DNA from: Hyphomicrobiales bacterium
Lineage (GTDB): Bacteria > Pseudomonadota > Alphaproteobacteria > Rhizobiales > Rhizobiaceae
Assembly: GCA_900467745.1 (NCBI GenBank)
Contig: UBQW01000005.1
Coordinates: 92,677 to 139,255, forward strand
DNA length: 46,579 bases
Reading direction: 5' to 3'
Positions 7,710 through 19,374 of this stretch are shown piece by piece; within the stretch, counting starts at the first letter, position 1, and every line of letters begins with the position of its first letter. A program made the translations under genes and the position numbers. Below the pieces are notes generated by a model that was not told where the DNA came from, searched no databases, and worked only from the letters and a program-made list of their open reading frames with translations.

Positions 7710-9107
7710 CTATGGAACAGCGACCAGGTCCGGGAGCACCCAGCTCTTTTCGAAGAACGGCTTTTCCGGGCCGTAGAGCCTGAACAGAACCTCGAAGCGC
7801 TGGTCCGGCTTTGTCGGAACCCAGTTGCTCTCCTGCCCTTGTGGGGCGGTCGGACCGAAGTAGACATCCACCGAACCGTCGGTACTCGCCTTGATGTCTG
7901 GGCTGTTCGATGAACGGCTGAAGCGGTCCACTTCGCGGATGAAAGCATGCGTTTTGCTGTCGTAGACGGTGGCCGATCAGTATTGCTTGGCTGGCGCGTG
8001 AGGCGGCACCGTCAACTTGTAAGCCTTGCTCCCTTCCAGCGGCGCACCAGTGCCGTCGGTCATCGTCATCAGATAGAACTGGCCGACGCCGAGGTGCTTG
8101 ATGCCGACATATCCCATCGAATAGGTGACGCCGTTCGCGTCCGTCGGATAGACGTCCTTGCGCGCGAAGTTGTCGGAATGCCCCTGGATTACATCCGGCA
8201 ATGCCGGAACGAACCATTTGGCTCCGCTGTAAAACGGCTCGAAGACGACGGTTCGCTGTCGGTCGAGCCATTCGTGCGCGTCCTTGGCACCCTGCACAAG
8301 TGCTGCGGACATACCTTCGTCCGGCCGGAACTGCTTCCCCTTCTCTATGCCCAGCGACCGCACGGCATCGATCATGGCGCGGTCTCGCTCCAGCCAGGGC
8401 TCGGATTGGATGACGCGATCAAGGTATTGGAAGTAGGCCAGATCATAAGGGATCGTCGCATCGAACAGCGTATCGATGACATCCACGTATTTTGTGTCTT
8501 CCGGCCGCGCCGCCGATGAGAGCGGATAGAGCTTTACCCGCTTGCCGTAGGCAACGGCCTTGGCGACGTCCGCGTCGCTGCCCGTCTTCGGCGTTGAGCG
8601 GATAAGGGCATAGTCTGCATAGGTGTCCGACTTCAGCGCTATGTAGCCTTTGGGTACCCGCTTGGAGTAGCCGGGCGGCAGAATGAGATATTTTGCGCCC
8701 TTGCCCTTGTCGGCTCCCGATGGACCGGCATCCTCGAGTGCCACCTGCCACAAGTTGTCGATGTTGGCCGTAAGCGAGCCGGTGTCGGCCGGAGGGATTT
8801 CCAGCACCATAGGCCCCGCTTTACTCGTATCGAAGAAGGGCATGAAATAGACAGTGTCGGGATTGGGCGTCAGCGTCTGGTTCTTCCACGACGGCAGGCG
8901 GGACCAGTAGGCGATCTGGTTTGGACTGCCACCGGCCTTCCTGAATGCCTGCAGCATGAGGTCGGCATTGACCGCGGGCATCGACCAAATCACAACTTCT
9001 GCCGCGCGCCGCTCCGCACTCCGGCGAGCAATGTCGTCCATCGAGAATGCGGCATGGTTGCTGGCGAACATCATGGTCGCGGCAATCAGAAGGACCTGTG
9101 TTCTCAT
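7710..9107 (-). pseudogene. Secreted DUF1254/DUF1214 protein interrupted by one in-frame TGA
   Basis: From the ATG at 9107 (ribosome site GAGGGA) the frame codes for a signal peptide, MRTQVLLIAATMMFASNHAA, and a DUF1254 domain (YWSRLPSWKNQTLTPNPDTV). It reaches APAKQY and stops at TGA 7979-7977 after 376 residues. With no frame change it continues SATVYDSKTHAFIREVDRFS to SWVLPDLVAVP and TAG at 7710, a normal DUF1214 end. The family has FWS or YWS at this spot, so a single TGG-to-TGA change explains the stop. The complete product would be 465 residues. It could be a real nonsense mutation, a sequencing error, or a read-through stop; I favour mutation. A truncated 376-residue protein may still be made. 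Confidence 0.85.
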
Positions 9108-9268
9108 TGCTATCCCTCGCTAAGCATCCGGCGAGAGTTTGGAATCGCGCGCGAGAGGAATACAAGTACGCAACGGTAAATGGCATCGTAAACAGATGTC
9201 AGCTTGGGGCCGACGGTCGACCGCACGTCGCGGCTACGGCTCATTGAACGAGCCTACCGCGCCCATCC

Positions 9269-10240
9269 TCAGCCCTTGCTCGCCTCCACGCTAGCCGGTG
9301 GCTTCAGCATGATGATCAGCAGCAGGCCGGCGACGATGAGGGCTGCGCCTTCGAGATGGTAGCGCTGCAGCTGCTCGCCGAGGATGAGGTAGGCGAGCAC
9401 GGCGATGAAGATCGTCTGGATGTAGAGCAGCACGCCCGCCCTCGCCGCCCCCAGAGCCTCGATGCTGCGATTGAAGAGATAATACATGATCGCGCCTCCG
9501 GGGATCGCGACATAGGCGAGCGCGAGAAGGCCGCTGGCATTCAGCGTAGAGCGTTCGTCGGAGACGAGTTCGAACAGATAGAAGGGCAGCGCCGTCAGCG
9601 CGGCGGCGCCTAGCAGCAGCACCAGCAGCGCAAGGCGGTTCATATCGAATTTCGCCCGGCGAAGAAGGACCGTGTAGAGGCTGAAACAGAAGGCGCCGGC
9701 GACGATCCATAGCTCGCCGGGATTGAAATCTAGACGCAGGAGTGCGGCCGGGCTGCCCTTGATGATGATCACCACGATGCCGGCGAAGGCGAGGATCGAT
9801 CCGATGACCTGAAAGCGCCCCATCGGCTCGGCCAGAATGAAGCGGGCAAGGATCATGGTGATGATCGGGATCAGTGCGATGATGATGCCGGCGGTCGTGG
9901 CGTCGGCATGTTCGAGGCCGACGAAAATCAGGCCCTGGCAGATCGCGAGCCCGATACCGCCGATGATGAGCAGTTCGAGACCGCGCGCCCGCACGAGCGC
10001 GACCATGGCGCCGAAATGCCTGAAGACGATCGGCATCAGGATCGCCCAGGCGATCAACACGCGCCAGAAGCAAAGCGCCCAGGGCGGCATCTCGGGAGAG
10101 ACCCATTTGGCGGCGATATAGACGCCTGATGATAGCAGCCAGCAGAAGATACCCACGGAATAGGCGGCCGCAAGCGAACCGCCCGCCCCCTTTTCCGTCC
10201 CGACCGTGTCGCGATGGACTGCCAAGACATGTATCGCCAT
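9269..10240 (-). CDS. EamA/DMT-family exporter
   Basis: The 323-residue protein has ten predicted transmembrane helices in two EamA repeats, with marks such as LYTVLLRRAKFD before the second repeat, and GGAIMYYLFNRSIEALGAARAG followed by YIQTIFIAVLAYLILGE near the end. This is the drug/metabolite transporter superfamily (RhaT/YdcZ-like exporters). Substrate is not predictable. The start at 10240 (MAIHVLAVHRD) was chosen because the conserved part begins soon after; the frame is open to 10351 but that extension is non-conserved. No clear ribosome site is seen. Confidence 0.88.
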   Translation of the reverse strand: MAIHVLAVHRDTVGTEKGAGGSLAAAYSVGIFCWLLSSGVYIAAKWVSPEMPPWALCFWRVLIAWAILMPIVFRHFGAMVALVRARGLELLIIGGIGLAICQGLIFVGLEHADATTAGIIIALIPIITMILARFILAEPMGRFQVIGSILAFAGIVVIIIKGSPAALLRLDFNPGELWIVAGAFCFSLYTVLLRRAKFDMNRLALLVLLLGAAALTALPFYLFELVSDERSTLNASGLLALAYVAIPGGAIMYYLFNRSIEALGAARAGVLLYIQTIFIAVLAYLILGEQLQRYHLEGAALIVAGLLLIIMLKPPASVEASKG

Positions 10241-10368
10241 GGGGCAACTATGCCACAATTCCACCGTGCTGCACAGATGAGGGCGGCGCCGGCCTAAGGT
10301 CGACCGCGGACAAAGGTCAGCCCCACGCGGTTCATCACTGCGCGGGGCCAAACAAGTACCGGGTTTTG

Positions 10369-11571
10369 TCAGCCTACGGCAACCATCCTGCGGCGGCTGG
10401 CGACGCCGACCAAAGTGGCGCCGAGCAGGGCCGCGACGCCGGCGAAGACAAAGACGCCGGCGGCACCCTGGACATCCACGATCAGCCCACCAAGCACGGC
10501 GCCGCTCGAGATCGCGACCTGAAACGTCGTCAGCATGAGGGCGCCGGCGCTCTCGGCCTCATCGGCGGCAGCCTCGGTGATGAAGCTCTGCACGCTGACC
10601 GGCAATGCGCCGAAGGCAAAGCCCCACAGGGCTGTGGCGACCGCAGCCAGCGCCGGCGCTTCGCCTGCGAAAGCGAGCAGGAAGGCGGTGATAGCGATGC
10701 CTGAGGCGGCAAGCGTTATCGCAAGCGTCGTGTTGCGCTCGGCGACCAGGCCGCCCGCGATATTGCCGATAAAGCCGCCGACGCCGAAGGCGAGAAGGAT
10801 GCCGGAAATCGCCTCGACACCGAAATGCGGCACCGTTTCAAGAAACGGCCGGATGAAGGTGAAGCCCGCGAAGTGACCGGCGACGACGAAGAGGATGGTG
10901 ACGAGGCCGAGCCGGATGGCCGGACGGCGCAGGACCGCGGCCATCGTCCCGAGGCCGCCCGAACCTGTCGGCGGCATGGCGGGAAGCGTGAACGCCTGGA
11001 CCAGGAACGCGACGACGCCCAGCACCGAGGCGATCCAGAAGGCCGCGCGCCAGCCGAACGCCTCGCCGACCCAGGCTCCGACAGGTGCCGCACAGACGGT
11101 GGCGGCGGACACGCCGGTCATGACGATTGCCATGGCGCGCGGCATCAGCCGCTCCGGCACGAGGCGCATGGCAAGCGCCAGCGACATCGCCCAGAAGCCG
11201 CCGAGTCCAACGCCGAGCAGCGCGCGCGACAGGAGAAGCGTCACGAGCCCGTTTGCCGTTGCGGCAATCAGGCTTGAGATGATGAGCAGGCTTGTGAGCG
11301 CCAGCAGCGTGTAGCGGCGATCGAAGCGGGCTGTGCCGAGCACGATGCCGGGGCCCGCCAGCGCGCCAACCACGGCTGTCGCCGTCACCGATTGACCGGC
11401 CGCGCCGAGGCTGACGCCAAGGTCATGCGACATCGGTGTCAGAAGACTCGCGGGTAGAAATTCCGCCGTCACGAGCCCAAATACACCAAGCGACAGCGAA
11501 ACAACGCCTGCCCACGCCGCGGGTGTCTCGCCCTTCACGGCTGGATGGTTGATCTCCGAGTGAATGTTCAT
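10369..11571 (-). CDS. MFS efflux transporter, NepI-like (DHA1)
   Basis: The 400-residue protein has twelve predicted helices. Its first half closely follows E. coli NepI (purine ribonucleoside efflux) as I remember it: VTAEFLPASLLTPMSHDLG, then AGQSVTATA, DRRYTLLAL, and GVGLGGFWAMSLALAMRLVP. The family link is strong; the substrate is inferred only by that likeness. The ATG at 11571 has GGAG six bases upstream, better placed than the ATG two codons earlier at 11577. It is transcribed away from the AraC gene at 11678, which probably controls it. Confidence 0.88.
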   Translation of the reverse strand: MNIHSEINHPAVKGETPAAWAGVVSLSLGVFGLVTAEFLPASLLTPMSHDLGVSLGAAGQSVTATAVVGALAGPGIVLGTARFDRRYTLLALTSLLIISSLIAATANGLVTLLLSRALLGVGLGGFWAMSLALAMRLVPERLMPRAMAIVMTGVSAATVCAAPVGAWVGEAFGWRAAFWIASVLGVVAFLVQAFTLPAMPPTGSGGLGTMAAVLRRPAIRLGLVTILFVVAGHFAGFTFIRPFLETVPHFGVEAISGILLAFGVGGFIGNIAGGLVAERNTTLAITLAASGIAITAFLLAFAGEAPALAAVATALWGFAFGALPVSVQSFITEAAADEAESAGALMLTTFQVAISSGAVLGGLIVDVQGAAGVFVFAGVAALLGATLVGVASRRRMVAVG

Positions 11572-11619
11572 ATGCATCTCCGTAAATTCTGCGGCGACGC
11601 TACGCTCAAGCATCTGGCG

Positions 11620-11634
11620 TTTCCATGCTGGAAA
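11620..11634. promoter_or_regulatory. Inverted repeat in MFS/AraC divergent promoter region
   Basis: The 106-base gap between the two divergent starts contains TTTCCA-TGC-TGGAAA, a perfect 6-base inverted repeat. A possible AraC-gene -10 box, TATAAA, follows at about 11638. The position suits an operator shared by both promoters. This is inference from position and symmetry only. Confidence 0.35.
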
Positions 11635-11677
11635 AGCTATAAAGCATAACAATTCGTCCAAACCTGCCGGAGGCCAT

Positions 11678-12619
11678 ATGACCGATCCATTGACCGAGAT
11701 GCTGCGCGGGCTGCGGCTCGATGGCGTCGAATATGGCCGCTGCCAGCTGTCAGCACCCTGGGCCACGGCCTATCCCGCGCAGGCAGAAGCGCGATTTCAC
11801 TTCCTGGCCGCGGGCAGCGCCTATCTGCAGGCACCCGACGGCGAGTGGACGGAGCTGCGCCCCGGCGACGCCGTGCTCTTGCCGCGCGGCGACGCGCATG
11901 TGATCGCAAGCGAGCCGGGCATTTCGCCGACTCCGGTCGACTGCCTGCCGCGCAAGCCGCTCTGCGATGGCATCGTCGACCTGCAATGTCCATGCACCGA
12001 CAGCAACAACCTCATCTTTTTCGCGGTGATGCGCTTCAATGTCGACAAGCGGCATCCGCTCCTCAACCTGATGCCCGATGTCATGCGCACCAGCGATCTC
12101 GCCAAGAGTGAGCCCACGATCCCGCCGCTTCTCGACGCCATGATGCGGGAGGTCGAGATGAACCGGGTGGGCGCCGGCGGCATCCTGTCGCGCCTTGCCG
12201 ACGTGCTGACAGCGACGATCATCCGGACATGGGTGGAGCATGGCTGCGGCGACGCAAGCGGCTGGCTTGCCGCCGTGCGCAACCCGGAAGTCGGGCGCGT
12301 GCTGGCGGCCATCCACCTCGATCCCGCGCACGACTGGAGCGTGAACGAACTGGCGCGCCACATGGGCGCGTCACGCTCCGGCTTTGCCCAGCGCTTCGTC
12401 AGCGTCGTCGGCGAAACGCCGGCGCGCTACGTGGCGCGGATGCGCATGCACCAGGCCCATGAATGGCTGCGCGAGGGGCAGCGGGTGGCGACCGTCGCCG
12501 AACGGCTAGGCTATGATTCGGAGGCGTCCTTCAGCCGCGCGTTCAAACGCGTGATCGGTGCTTCGCCGAGCCATTTTCGCGAGAAGCGGAATGGTGCTGT
12601 TGCGCCGATTGCCGGTTGA
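11678..12619 (+). CDS. AraC-family regulator with N-terminal cupin domain
   Basis: The 313-residue protein has an AraC_N-type cupin (about 10-190, with LRPGDAVLLPRGDAHVIAS). Its C-terminal AraC domain has two helix-turn-helix units: WSVNELARHMGASRSGFAQRF and VATVAERLGYDSEASFSRAF, ending in KRVIGASPSHFR. The start at 11678 follows CCGGAGG by four bases; the frame is open to 11564 but that stretch overlaps the divergent MFS start. Regulators of this cupin type often sit beside the transporter or oxidoreductase gene they control, so the NepI-like exporter is the likely target. Confidence 0.9.
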   Translation: MTDPLTEMLRGLRLDGVEYGRCQLSAPWATAYPAQAEARFHFLAAGSAYLQAPDGEWTELRPGDAVLLPRGDAHVIASEPGISPTPVDCLPRKPLCDGIVDLQCPCTDSNNLIFFAVMRFNVDKRHPLLNLMPDVMRTSDLAKSEPTIPPLLDAMMREVEMNRVGAGGILSRLADVLTATIIRTWVEHGCGDASGWLAAVRNPEVGRVLAAIHLDPAHDWSVNELARHMGASRSGFAQRFVSVVGETPARYVARMRMHQAHEWLREGQRVATVAERLGYDSEASFSRAFKRVIGASPSHFREKRNGAVAPIAG

Positions 12620-12627
12620 GGGGCCCC

Positions 12628-12849
12628 ATGAGCCGATTTGACGATACCGAAAACGCCTTGATCGGAAGGCTGCGCGCGCTCAAGGCCAAGCCTGACGTGA
12701 CGATCAACCTGCTTGATGTGATCGACCGGCTGGGTGTTGATGGATATGCGCCCGGGGAGATCAAAGAGGTGTTGCGGGCGCTCGAGCAGGACGGAGCCAT
12801 TGCCTTAGCGACCGCGAACCGGATTTTGATTCTCAAGGCGTTGGCGTAG
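12628..12849 (+). CDS. Hypothetical protein, 73 residues, possible winged-helix fold
   Basis: I do not recognise a family. The product MSRFDDTENALIGRLRALKA continues with a helix-rich stretch, then APGEIKEVLRALEQDGAIALATANRILIL, which reads like the recognition helix and wing of a small winged-helix domain. The ATG at 12628 follows GAGGGG by five bases and begins nine bases after the AraC stop, so the two genes are probably co-transcribed. It ends 75 bases before the convergent glycosyltransferase-like gene. Confidence 0.65.
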   Translation: MSRFDDTENALIGRLRALKAKPDVTINLLDVIDRLGVDGYAPGEIKEVLRALEQDGAIALATANRILILKALA

Positions 12850-12924
12850 TTAGGCGTTTATTTGGCGCCGTGACGGAGGGTGATGGGCGGTTCGGAAGTG
12901 CGTGATCCGCCTTACCGCCTATTT

Positions 12925-13713
12925 TCAGAAAAATGCCAGATACCGCTGCTCGGTCAGGGTTTCGACATTCTTCTCGAAATACGGATAGTAGATGAAGTTG
13001 TTCAGCCGCTGCGCAACCTGTCGGAAGTCAGGACCCCACTTCTCCGGCTGCGTATCCCACTTCGCAAAGAATAGTCCTCTGCTTTGAACATGGTAGCGCA
13101 TTGACTGAAGATGGGCTTCATCACGCCGCTGAAAGCCGGTCGCGTCCGGCCTTACGATCGAGGCGGCGTCGGAAATCGGGTTGTGTACCCGCCCATGTTG
13201 TATGCCGTCATTGATGGAAGCACGGTCGCCAAGGTAGATTGCGGCACGCAGAAAATAGTCGGCCTCCTGAAACCCGATATTGCAGAAGCGCTCGTCCCAG
13301 AGGCCGATGCGTGCGATTGCATTCGGCGAATAGCTGACGCAGTTGTCGCCGATGCCATAGGTGACAAGGTCATACGTGGTGTGGAGCTCCAAGCATCGAT
13401 CAACATAACCGGCTTCGAAAACACAGTCATTCTGGCTCAAGATGAGAAGGTCGGCATCCGGGGATTTGATATCGACAAAGCCGTTTATTATCGCCTGGTT
13501 CCAGTTTCGGGAGAGGTGACCTGTCGAGAAATCGGGACGTGTCGCATTACGCAAAACCGTCACAGGGTGCGGTCCGGTATATTCGTCCTTCGAATGGTTT
13601 GAAATCACGAAGACTGCTCTGTCGTGATCCGTTGCGGTCGCGAATATGCTTTCGATGGCTTTGTGCAAGAGAGCGTTGTTGTTGTAGGTGACAATGAAGT
13701 GCTTGATGCGCAT
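12925..13713 (-). CDS. Glycosyltransferase-like protein (GT-A / family 2 type)
   Basis: The 262-residue product opens MRIKHFIVTYNNNALLHKAI, as family 2 glycosyltransferases do, and has an acceptor-side segment ending YPYFEKNVETL. At the usual DxD position it reads LLILSQNDCVF, so QND replaces DxD; the metal-binding motif is therefore not clear. A later FQEADYFLRAA matches the ED-type base region. The ATG at 13713 follows GGCGAGG; open frame continues upstream to 14013 without conserved sequence. Its base composition is visibly AT-richer than the cox genes next door, consistent with acquisition by transfer. Sugar donor and acceptor unknown. Confidence 0.7.
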   Translation of the reverse strand: MRIKHFIVTYNNNALLHKAIESIFATATDHDRAVFVISNHSKDEYTGPHPVTVLRNATRPDFSTGHLSRNWNQAIINGFVDIKSPDADLLILSQNDCVFEAGYVDRCLELHTTYDLVTYGIGDNCVSYSPNAIARIGLWDERFCNIGFQEADYFLRAAIYLGDRASINDGIQHGRVHNPISDAASIVRPDATGFQRRDEAHLQSMRYHVQSRGLFFAKWDTQPEKWGPDFRQVAQRLNNFIYYPYFEKNVETLTEQRYLAFF

Positions 13714-14061
13714 GGGTAGCCTCGCCGAACCTGTAGTGATGTGTGACCGTTCCCCCTGGTCGCCGTTGGTCTTTGCCGGCGCGTGTAGTTGGGGCTCCAA
13801 AGTGGCCGCGAAACCGCGTGCGCGTCGTATTTTGCCTTTTTCAGCCAATTCAACGCTACCACCGCTAAGCCGGTTGCCTTGCGTGGAACTGTTGATCTCG
13901 CCGTCTCTTGCCAGGCGCTCGGCAGGAGACGGCGCTAACGGAAAAGTCCGCCGCGGCCGGCAAGCCAAAACCGAAAATGCGGAGCCATCTCTCGATGACC
14001 CCGCATTTTGCATTCGCGACGGATCCCACGACCCGCCTTATTCAATCCAATACCCGCAGCC
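13714..14061. other. Intergenic region between the glycosyltransferase-like gene and ctaE
   Basis: This 348-base stretch holds no convincing gene. It contains a strong stem-loop at 13900-13933 (13-base arms starting GCCGTCTC, one A-to-G change that still pairs as G-U on RNA, eight-base loop) and the ctaE terminator at 13974-14009. It should also hold the promoter for the glycosyltransferase-like gene, which I cannot place. The left end of the cox locus and the right end of the accessory block meet here. Confidence 0.6.
13974..14009 (-). terminator. Rho-independent terminator after ctaE
   Basis: On the minus strand, 52 bases past the ctaE stop, the RNA can form a 16-base-pair stem (arms AAAATGCGGGGTCATC and GATGGCTCCGCATTTT, two G-U pairs) closed by a GAGA tetraloop and followed by CGGTTTT. 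The four Us at the base of the stem plus the later U-run make it a good terminator candidate for the cox operon. Confidence 0.7.
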
Positions 14062-14940
14062 TCACCCGGCCGCGAGCGGTGCGCCCCAGCCGCCCCAGAC
14101 GTAGATCGAGAAGAACAGGAAGAGCCAGACCACGTCGACGAAGTGCCAGTACCAGGCGGCGGCTTCGAAGCCGAAGTGTTGCTTGGGGGTGAAGTCGCCG
14201 CGCATGGCGCGGATCAGGCAGACGATCAGGAAGATCGTGCCGACGAGCACGTGGAAGCCGTGGAAGCCGGTCGCCATGAAGAAGGTTGCGCCGTAGATCG
14301 AGTTCTTAAAGGCGAACGGCGCATGGGCGTATTCGTAGGCCTGGACGCTGGAGAACAGGACGCCGAGCAGCACGGTCAGCGTCAGGCCCTGGATGAGGCC
14401 CTTGCGGTCGTTGTGCAGCAGCGCGTGGTGCGCCCAGGTGACCGTGGTGCCCGAGAGCAGCAGGATGACGGTGTTGTAGATCGGCAGGTGCCAGGGGTCG
14501 AGCACCTCGATGCCCTTCGGCGGCCACTGACCACCGGTGAAGGCCAGACGCGAGGCCTGGATGGCTTCGTGCGGATAGAGGCTGGCGTCGAAATAGGCCC
14601 AGAACCAGGCCACGAAGAACATCACCTCCGAGGCGATGAACATGATCATGCCGTAGCGCAGGTGCAGCGAGACGACGCGGGTGTGGGCGCCGTCATGGGC
14701 TTCCTTGACGGTATCGGCCCACCAGCCGAACATCACGTAGAGCACGACGGCAAGGCCGATGAAGAACAGCCAGGGATGCGCCCATTCGATGCCGAAGATG
14801 TGCAGCGAGCCGCCATTGATGTAGCGCATGAAGCCGACGCCGCCAAAGGCCATGATGAAGGCGCCGATCGAGGCCAGAAGCGGCCACGGGCTCGGATCTA
14901 TGATGTGATAATCGTGATGTTTCTGATGCGCTTCGGCCAT
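14062..14940 (-). CDS. ctaE: Cytochrome c oxidase subunit III
   Basis: Inner-membrane subunit III of the aa3-type oxidase; it stabilises subunit I and its proton path. The 292-residue product shows subunit III marks: [20 protein letters not shown], the [20 protein letters not shown] helix with its conserved Glu, [16 protein letters not shown], and a C-terminal [17 protein letters not shown]. Seven transmembrane helices are expected and visible. It is the last gene of ctaC-ctaD-ctaB-small gene-ctaG-ctaE, 57 bases after ctaG, and is followed by a strong terminator rather than by DUF983 and SURF1. Confidence 0.96.
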   Translation of the reverse strand: MAEAHQKHHDYHIIDPSPWPLLASIGAFIMAFGGVGFMRYINGGSLHIFGIEWAHPWLFFIGLAVVLYVMFGWWADTVKEAHDGAHTRVVSLHLRYGMIMFIASEVMFFVAWFWAYFDASLYPHEAIQASRLAFTGGQWPPKGIEVLDPWHLPIYNTVILLLSGTTVTWAHHALLHNDRKGLIQGLTLTVLLGVLFSSVQAYEYAHAPFAFKNSIYGATFFMATGFHGFHVLVGTIFLIVCLIRAMRGDFTPKQHFGFEAAAWYWHFVDVVWLFLFFSIYVWGGWGAPLAAG

Positions 14941-14997
14941 TTGGACTCCCCCGGACCTATCCTCTCCGCTCCGGCTTAGCCGGAAACGAACCCAGTA

Positions 14998-15603
14998 TCA
15001 AAGTTTCTTTTCAAGCGTTTGCGTTCCATCCTCGCGCGAAGCCACCGGCTTCGGTCCTTCCTTCGGATAGAACGTGTAAGACAAGGTGACCGTGTGAATA
15101 TCCTTGGATTCCACGGCCTTGACGATATCGGCGTCGATGTAGAAGACGACGGGCATCTCCAGCTTCTCGCCCGGCTGCAGCTCGGTCTCGTTGAAGCAGA
15201 AGCACTGCACCTTGTTGAAGTAGACACCCGCCTCGCCCGGCGTGACGTTGAACACGGCCTGGCCGCGCGACGGCTTGTCGGACTTGTTGACGGCGGTGAA
15301 ATTCACCTGGATCGTTTCACCGATGCGCGGATTGACCTCGCGCTCCACCGGCTTGAACTCCCATTCCAGCCCGGGCGCGACGTTGGCATCGAAGGTGACC
15401 CGCATCTTGCGGTCGAGGATGACCGACGAGGCCTGCTCGACGCGCTGCGTCGTGCCGTTATAGCCGGTCAGCTGACAGAACATGCGGTAGAGCGGCACGG
15501 CGGCATAGCTTGCCGCGCCCATGCCGAAGACGAAGGCAAGGCACATGAAAACGACGGCGCCATTGTTGCGCGGCTTTCTCGGCGTGCTTTGCGCTTCGCT
15601 CAT
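14998..15603 (-). CDS. ctaG: Cytochrome c oxidase assembly protein CtaG (Cox11)
   Basis: Cox11 delivers copper to the CuB site of subunit I. The 201-residue product has one N-terminal transmembrane helix (about 15-36), then a periplasmic immunoglobulin-like domain. The copper-binding CFCF motif is intact at residues 134-137 in [11 protein letters not shown], and Cys43 just after the membrane helix is also conserved in the family. It starts nine bases after the small gene at 15613-15741. Confidence 0.95.
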   Translation of the reverse strand: MSEAQSTPRKPRNNGAVVFMCLAFVFGMGAASYAAVPLYRMFCQLTGYNGTTQRVEQASSVILDRKMRVTFDANVAPGLEWEFKPVEREVNPRIGETIQVNFTAVNKSDKPSRGQAVFNVTPGEAGVYFNKVQCFCFNETELQPGEKLEMPVVFYIDADIVKAVESKDIHTVTLSYTFYPKEGPKPVASREDGTQTLEKKL

Positions 15604-15612
15604 CTCATGCCC

Positions 15613-15741
15613 TCAAGTGAATTTCACGATGGTTATGGCGTAGAAAATGACGACCAGAGCGGCCAGCACGAGGCCGAGCGCAACGTTGCGGTTGCGGCGG
15701 GACTTGCGCTGGGCGTCCGTGAGCTTGACGGTCTCGATCAA
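15613..15741 (-). CDS. Small CoxF-like membrane protein, 42 residues
   Basis: A TTG at 15741 overlaps the ctaB stop (TTGA) and opens a 42-codon frame ending TGA at 15613. The product reads [14 protein letters not shown] (first residues [10 protein letters not shown]), then the basic RKSRRNRN, then one transmembrane helix [20 protein letters not shown] and KFT. Rhizobial and other alphaproteobacterial cox operons carry a small gene of this form between ctaB and ctaG, often named CoxF. The overlap with ctaB, the nine-base gap to ctaG and the positive-then-helix layout all support a real gene. Too short for most gene-calling cut-offs. Confidence 0.8.
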   Translation of the reverse strand: MIETVKLTDAQRKSRRNRNVALGLVLAALVVIFYAITIVKFT

Positions 15742-16694
15742 AGGCCGGCTCCCCAATGCGTCATCAGGAACGACGCCAGGCGGTCGAACATCAGCGCCGA
15801 GAAGATGGCGAAGAGATAGAAGATCGAATAGGCGAAGAGCTTCTTGGCCGGCACCATCTTCTCGTCGCCATCGGGCATGCGCCAGCAGATGACGGACCAG
15901 TAGACGAAGACGGCGCTGAGCAGGCCGGCAACCACGCCATAGCCGGTGCTGGCAAAGCCGAGGAAGGTCGGCGCGACGGCGCTGAACGCGGTCAGCACAG
16001 CGTAGATGACGATCTGGTTCTTGGTGGTGCGCTCGCCCGAGACATTGGGCAGCATCGGCACGCCGACGGACTGATAATCACGCATCTTGAACAGCGCCAG
16101 CGCCCAGAAGTGGGCCGGCGTCCAGAGGAAGATGATGAGGAAGAGAACCGTGCTTTCGATGGTGACGCTGTCGGTTACGCAGGCCCAGCCGATCATCGGG
16201 GGGAAAGCGCCGGCGGCACCGCCGATGACGATGTTTTGCGGCGTCGAGCGCTTCAGCCACATCGTGTAGACGACGGCGTAGAAGAAGATGGTGAAGGCGA
16301 GGATCGAGGCTGCGAGCCAATTGACGGCGAGCCCGAGGATCGACACGGAAAAGCAGGAGAGCACGAGGCCGAAGGCGAGCGCCTCGTTGGGGGCGATACG
16401 GCCGGCCGGGATCGGGCGCTTGGCGGTGCGGGTCATCACCGCATCGATATCGGCGTCATACCACATGTTGAGCGCGCCGGAGGCACCAGCGCCAACGGCG
16501 ATGCAGAGCACCGCGATGATGCCGATGATCGGGTTGATGTGGCCGGGCGCCACGATCAGGCCGGCGAATGCGGTGAAGACCACAAGCGACATGACGCGCG
16601 GCTTGAGAAGCTCGAAGTAATCGCGTGCACTGGCTTCCGACATGCGAAATTCGCTGTCGTCTCCTAGGCTGCTGCGATCGTCGATGACTGTCAT
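15738..16694 (-). CDS. ctaB: Protoheme IX farnesyltransferase (heme O synthase)
   Basis: Adds a farnesyl group to heme b to make heme o, the precursor of heme a for the oxidase. The 318-residue polytopic membrane protein has the UbiA-family motif [15 protein letters not shown] (N76, D80, D84) and a second acidic/polar loop [13 protein letters not shown]. Nine hydrophobic helices are visible. It sits 71 bases after ctaD and overlaps the next small gene by four bases. Confidence 0.96.
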   Translation of the reverse strand: MTVIDDRSSLGDDSEFRMSEASARDYFELLKPRVMSLVVFTAFAGLIVAPGHINPIIGIIAVLCIAVGAGASGALNMWYDADIDAVMTRTAKRPIPAGRIAPNEALAFGLVLSCFSVSILGLAVNWLAASILAFTIFFYAVVYTMWLKRSTPQNIVIGGAAGAFPPMIGWACVTDSVTIESTVLFLIIFLWTPAHFWALALFKMRDYQSVGVPMLPNVSGERTTKNQIVIYAVLTAFSAVAPTFLGFASTGYGVVAGLLSAVFVYWSVICWRMPDGDEKMVPAKKLFAYSIFYLFAIFSALMFDRLASFLMTHWGAGL

Positions 16695-16765
16695 TGGTAT
16701 TGTCCTGAAAACTGAACGGTGACCGCCGCGCTCCTCCGGCGGCGGTCACGATGTCTCGCATCCAT

Positions 16766-19374
<2,609 letters not shown>

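Noticed and set aside
7977..7979. TGA as a selenocysteine codon
   Set aside because: The family residue here is Trp, not Cys or Sec. There is no obvious SECIS-like hairpin directly downstream, so a nonsense change is simpler.
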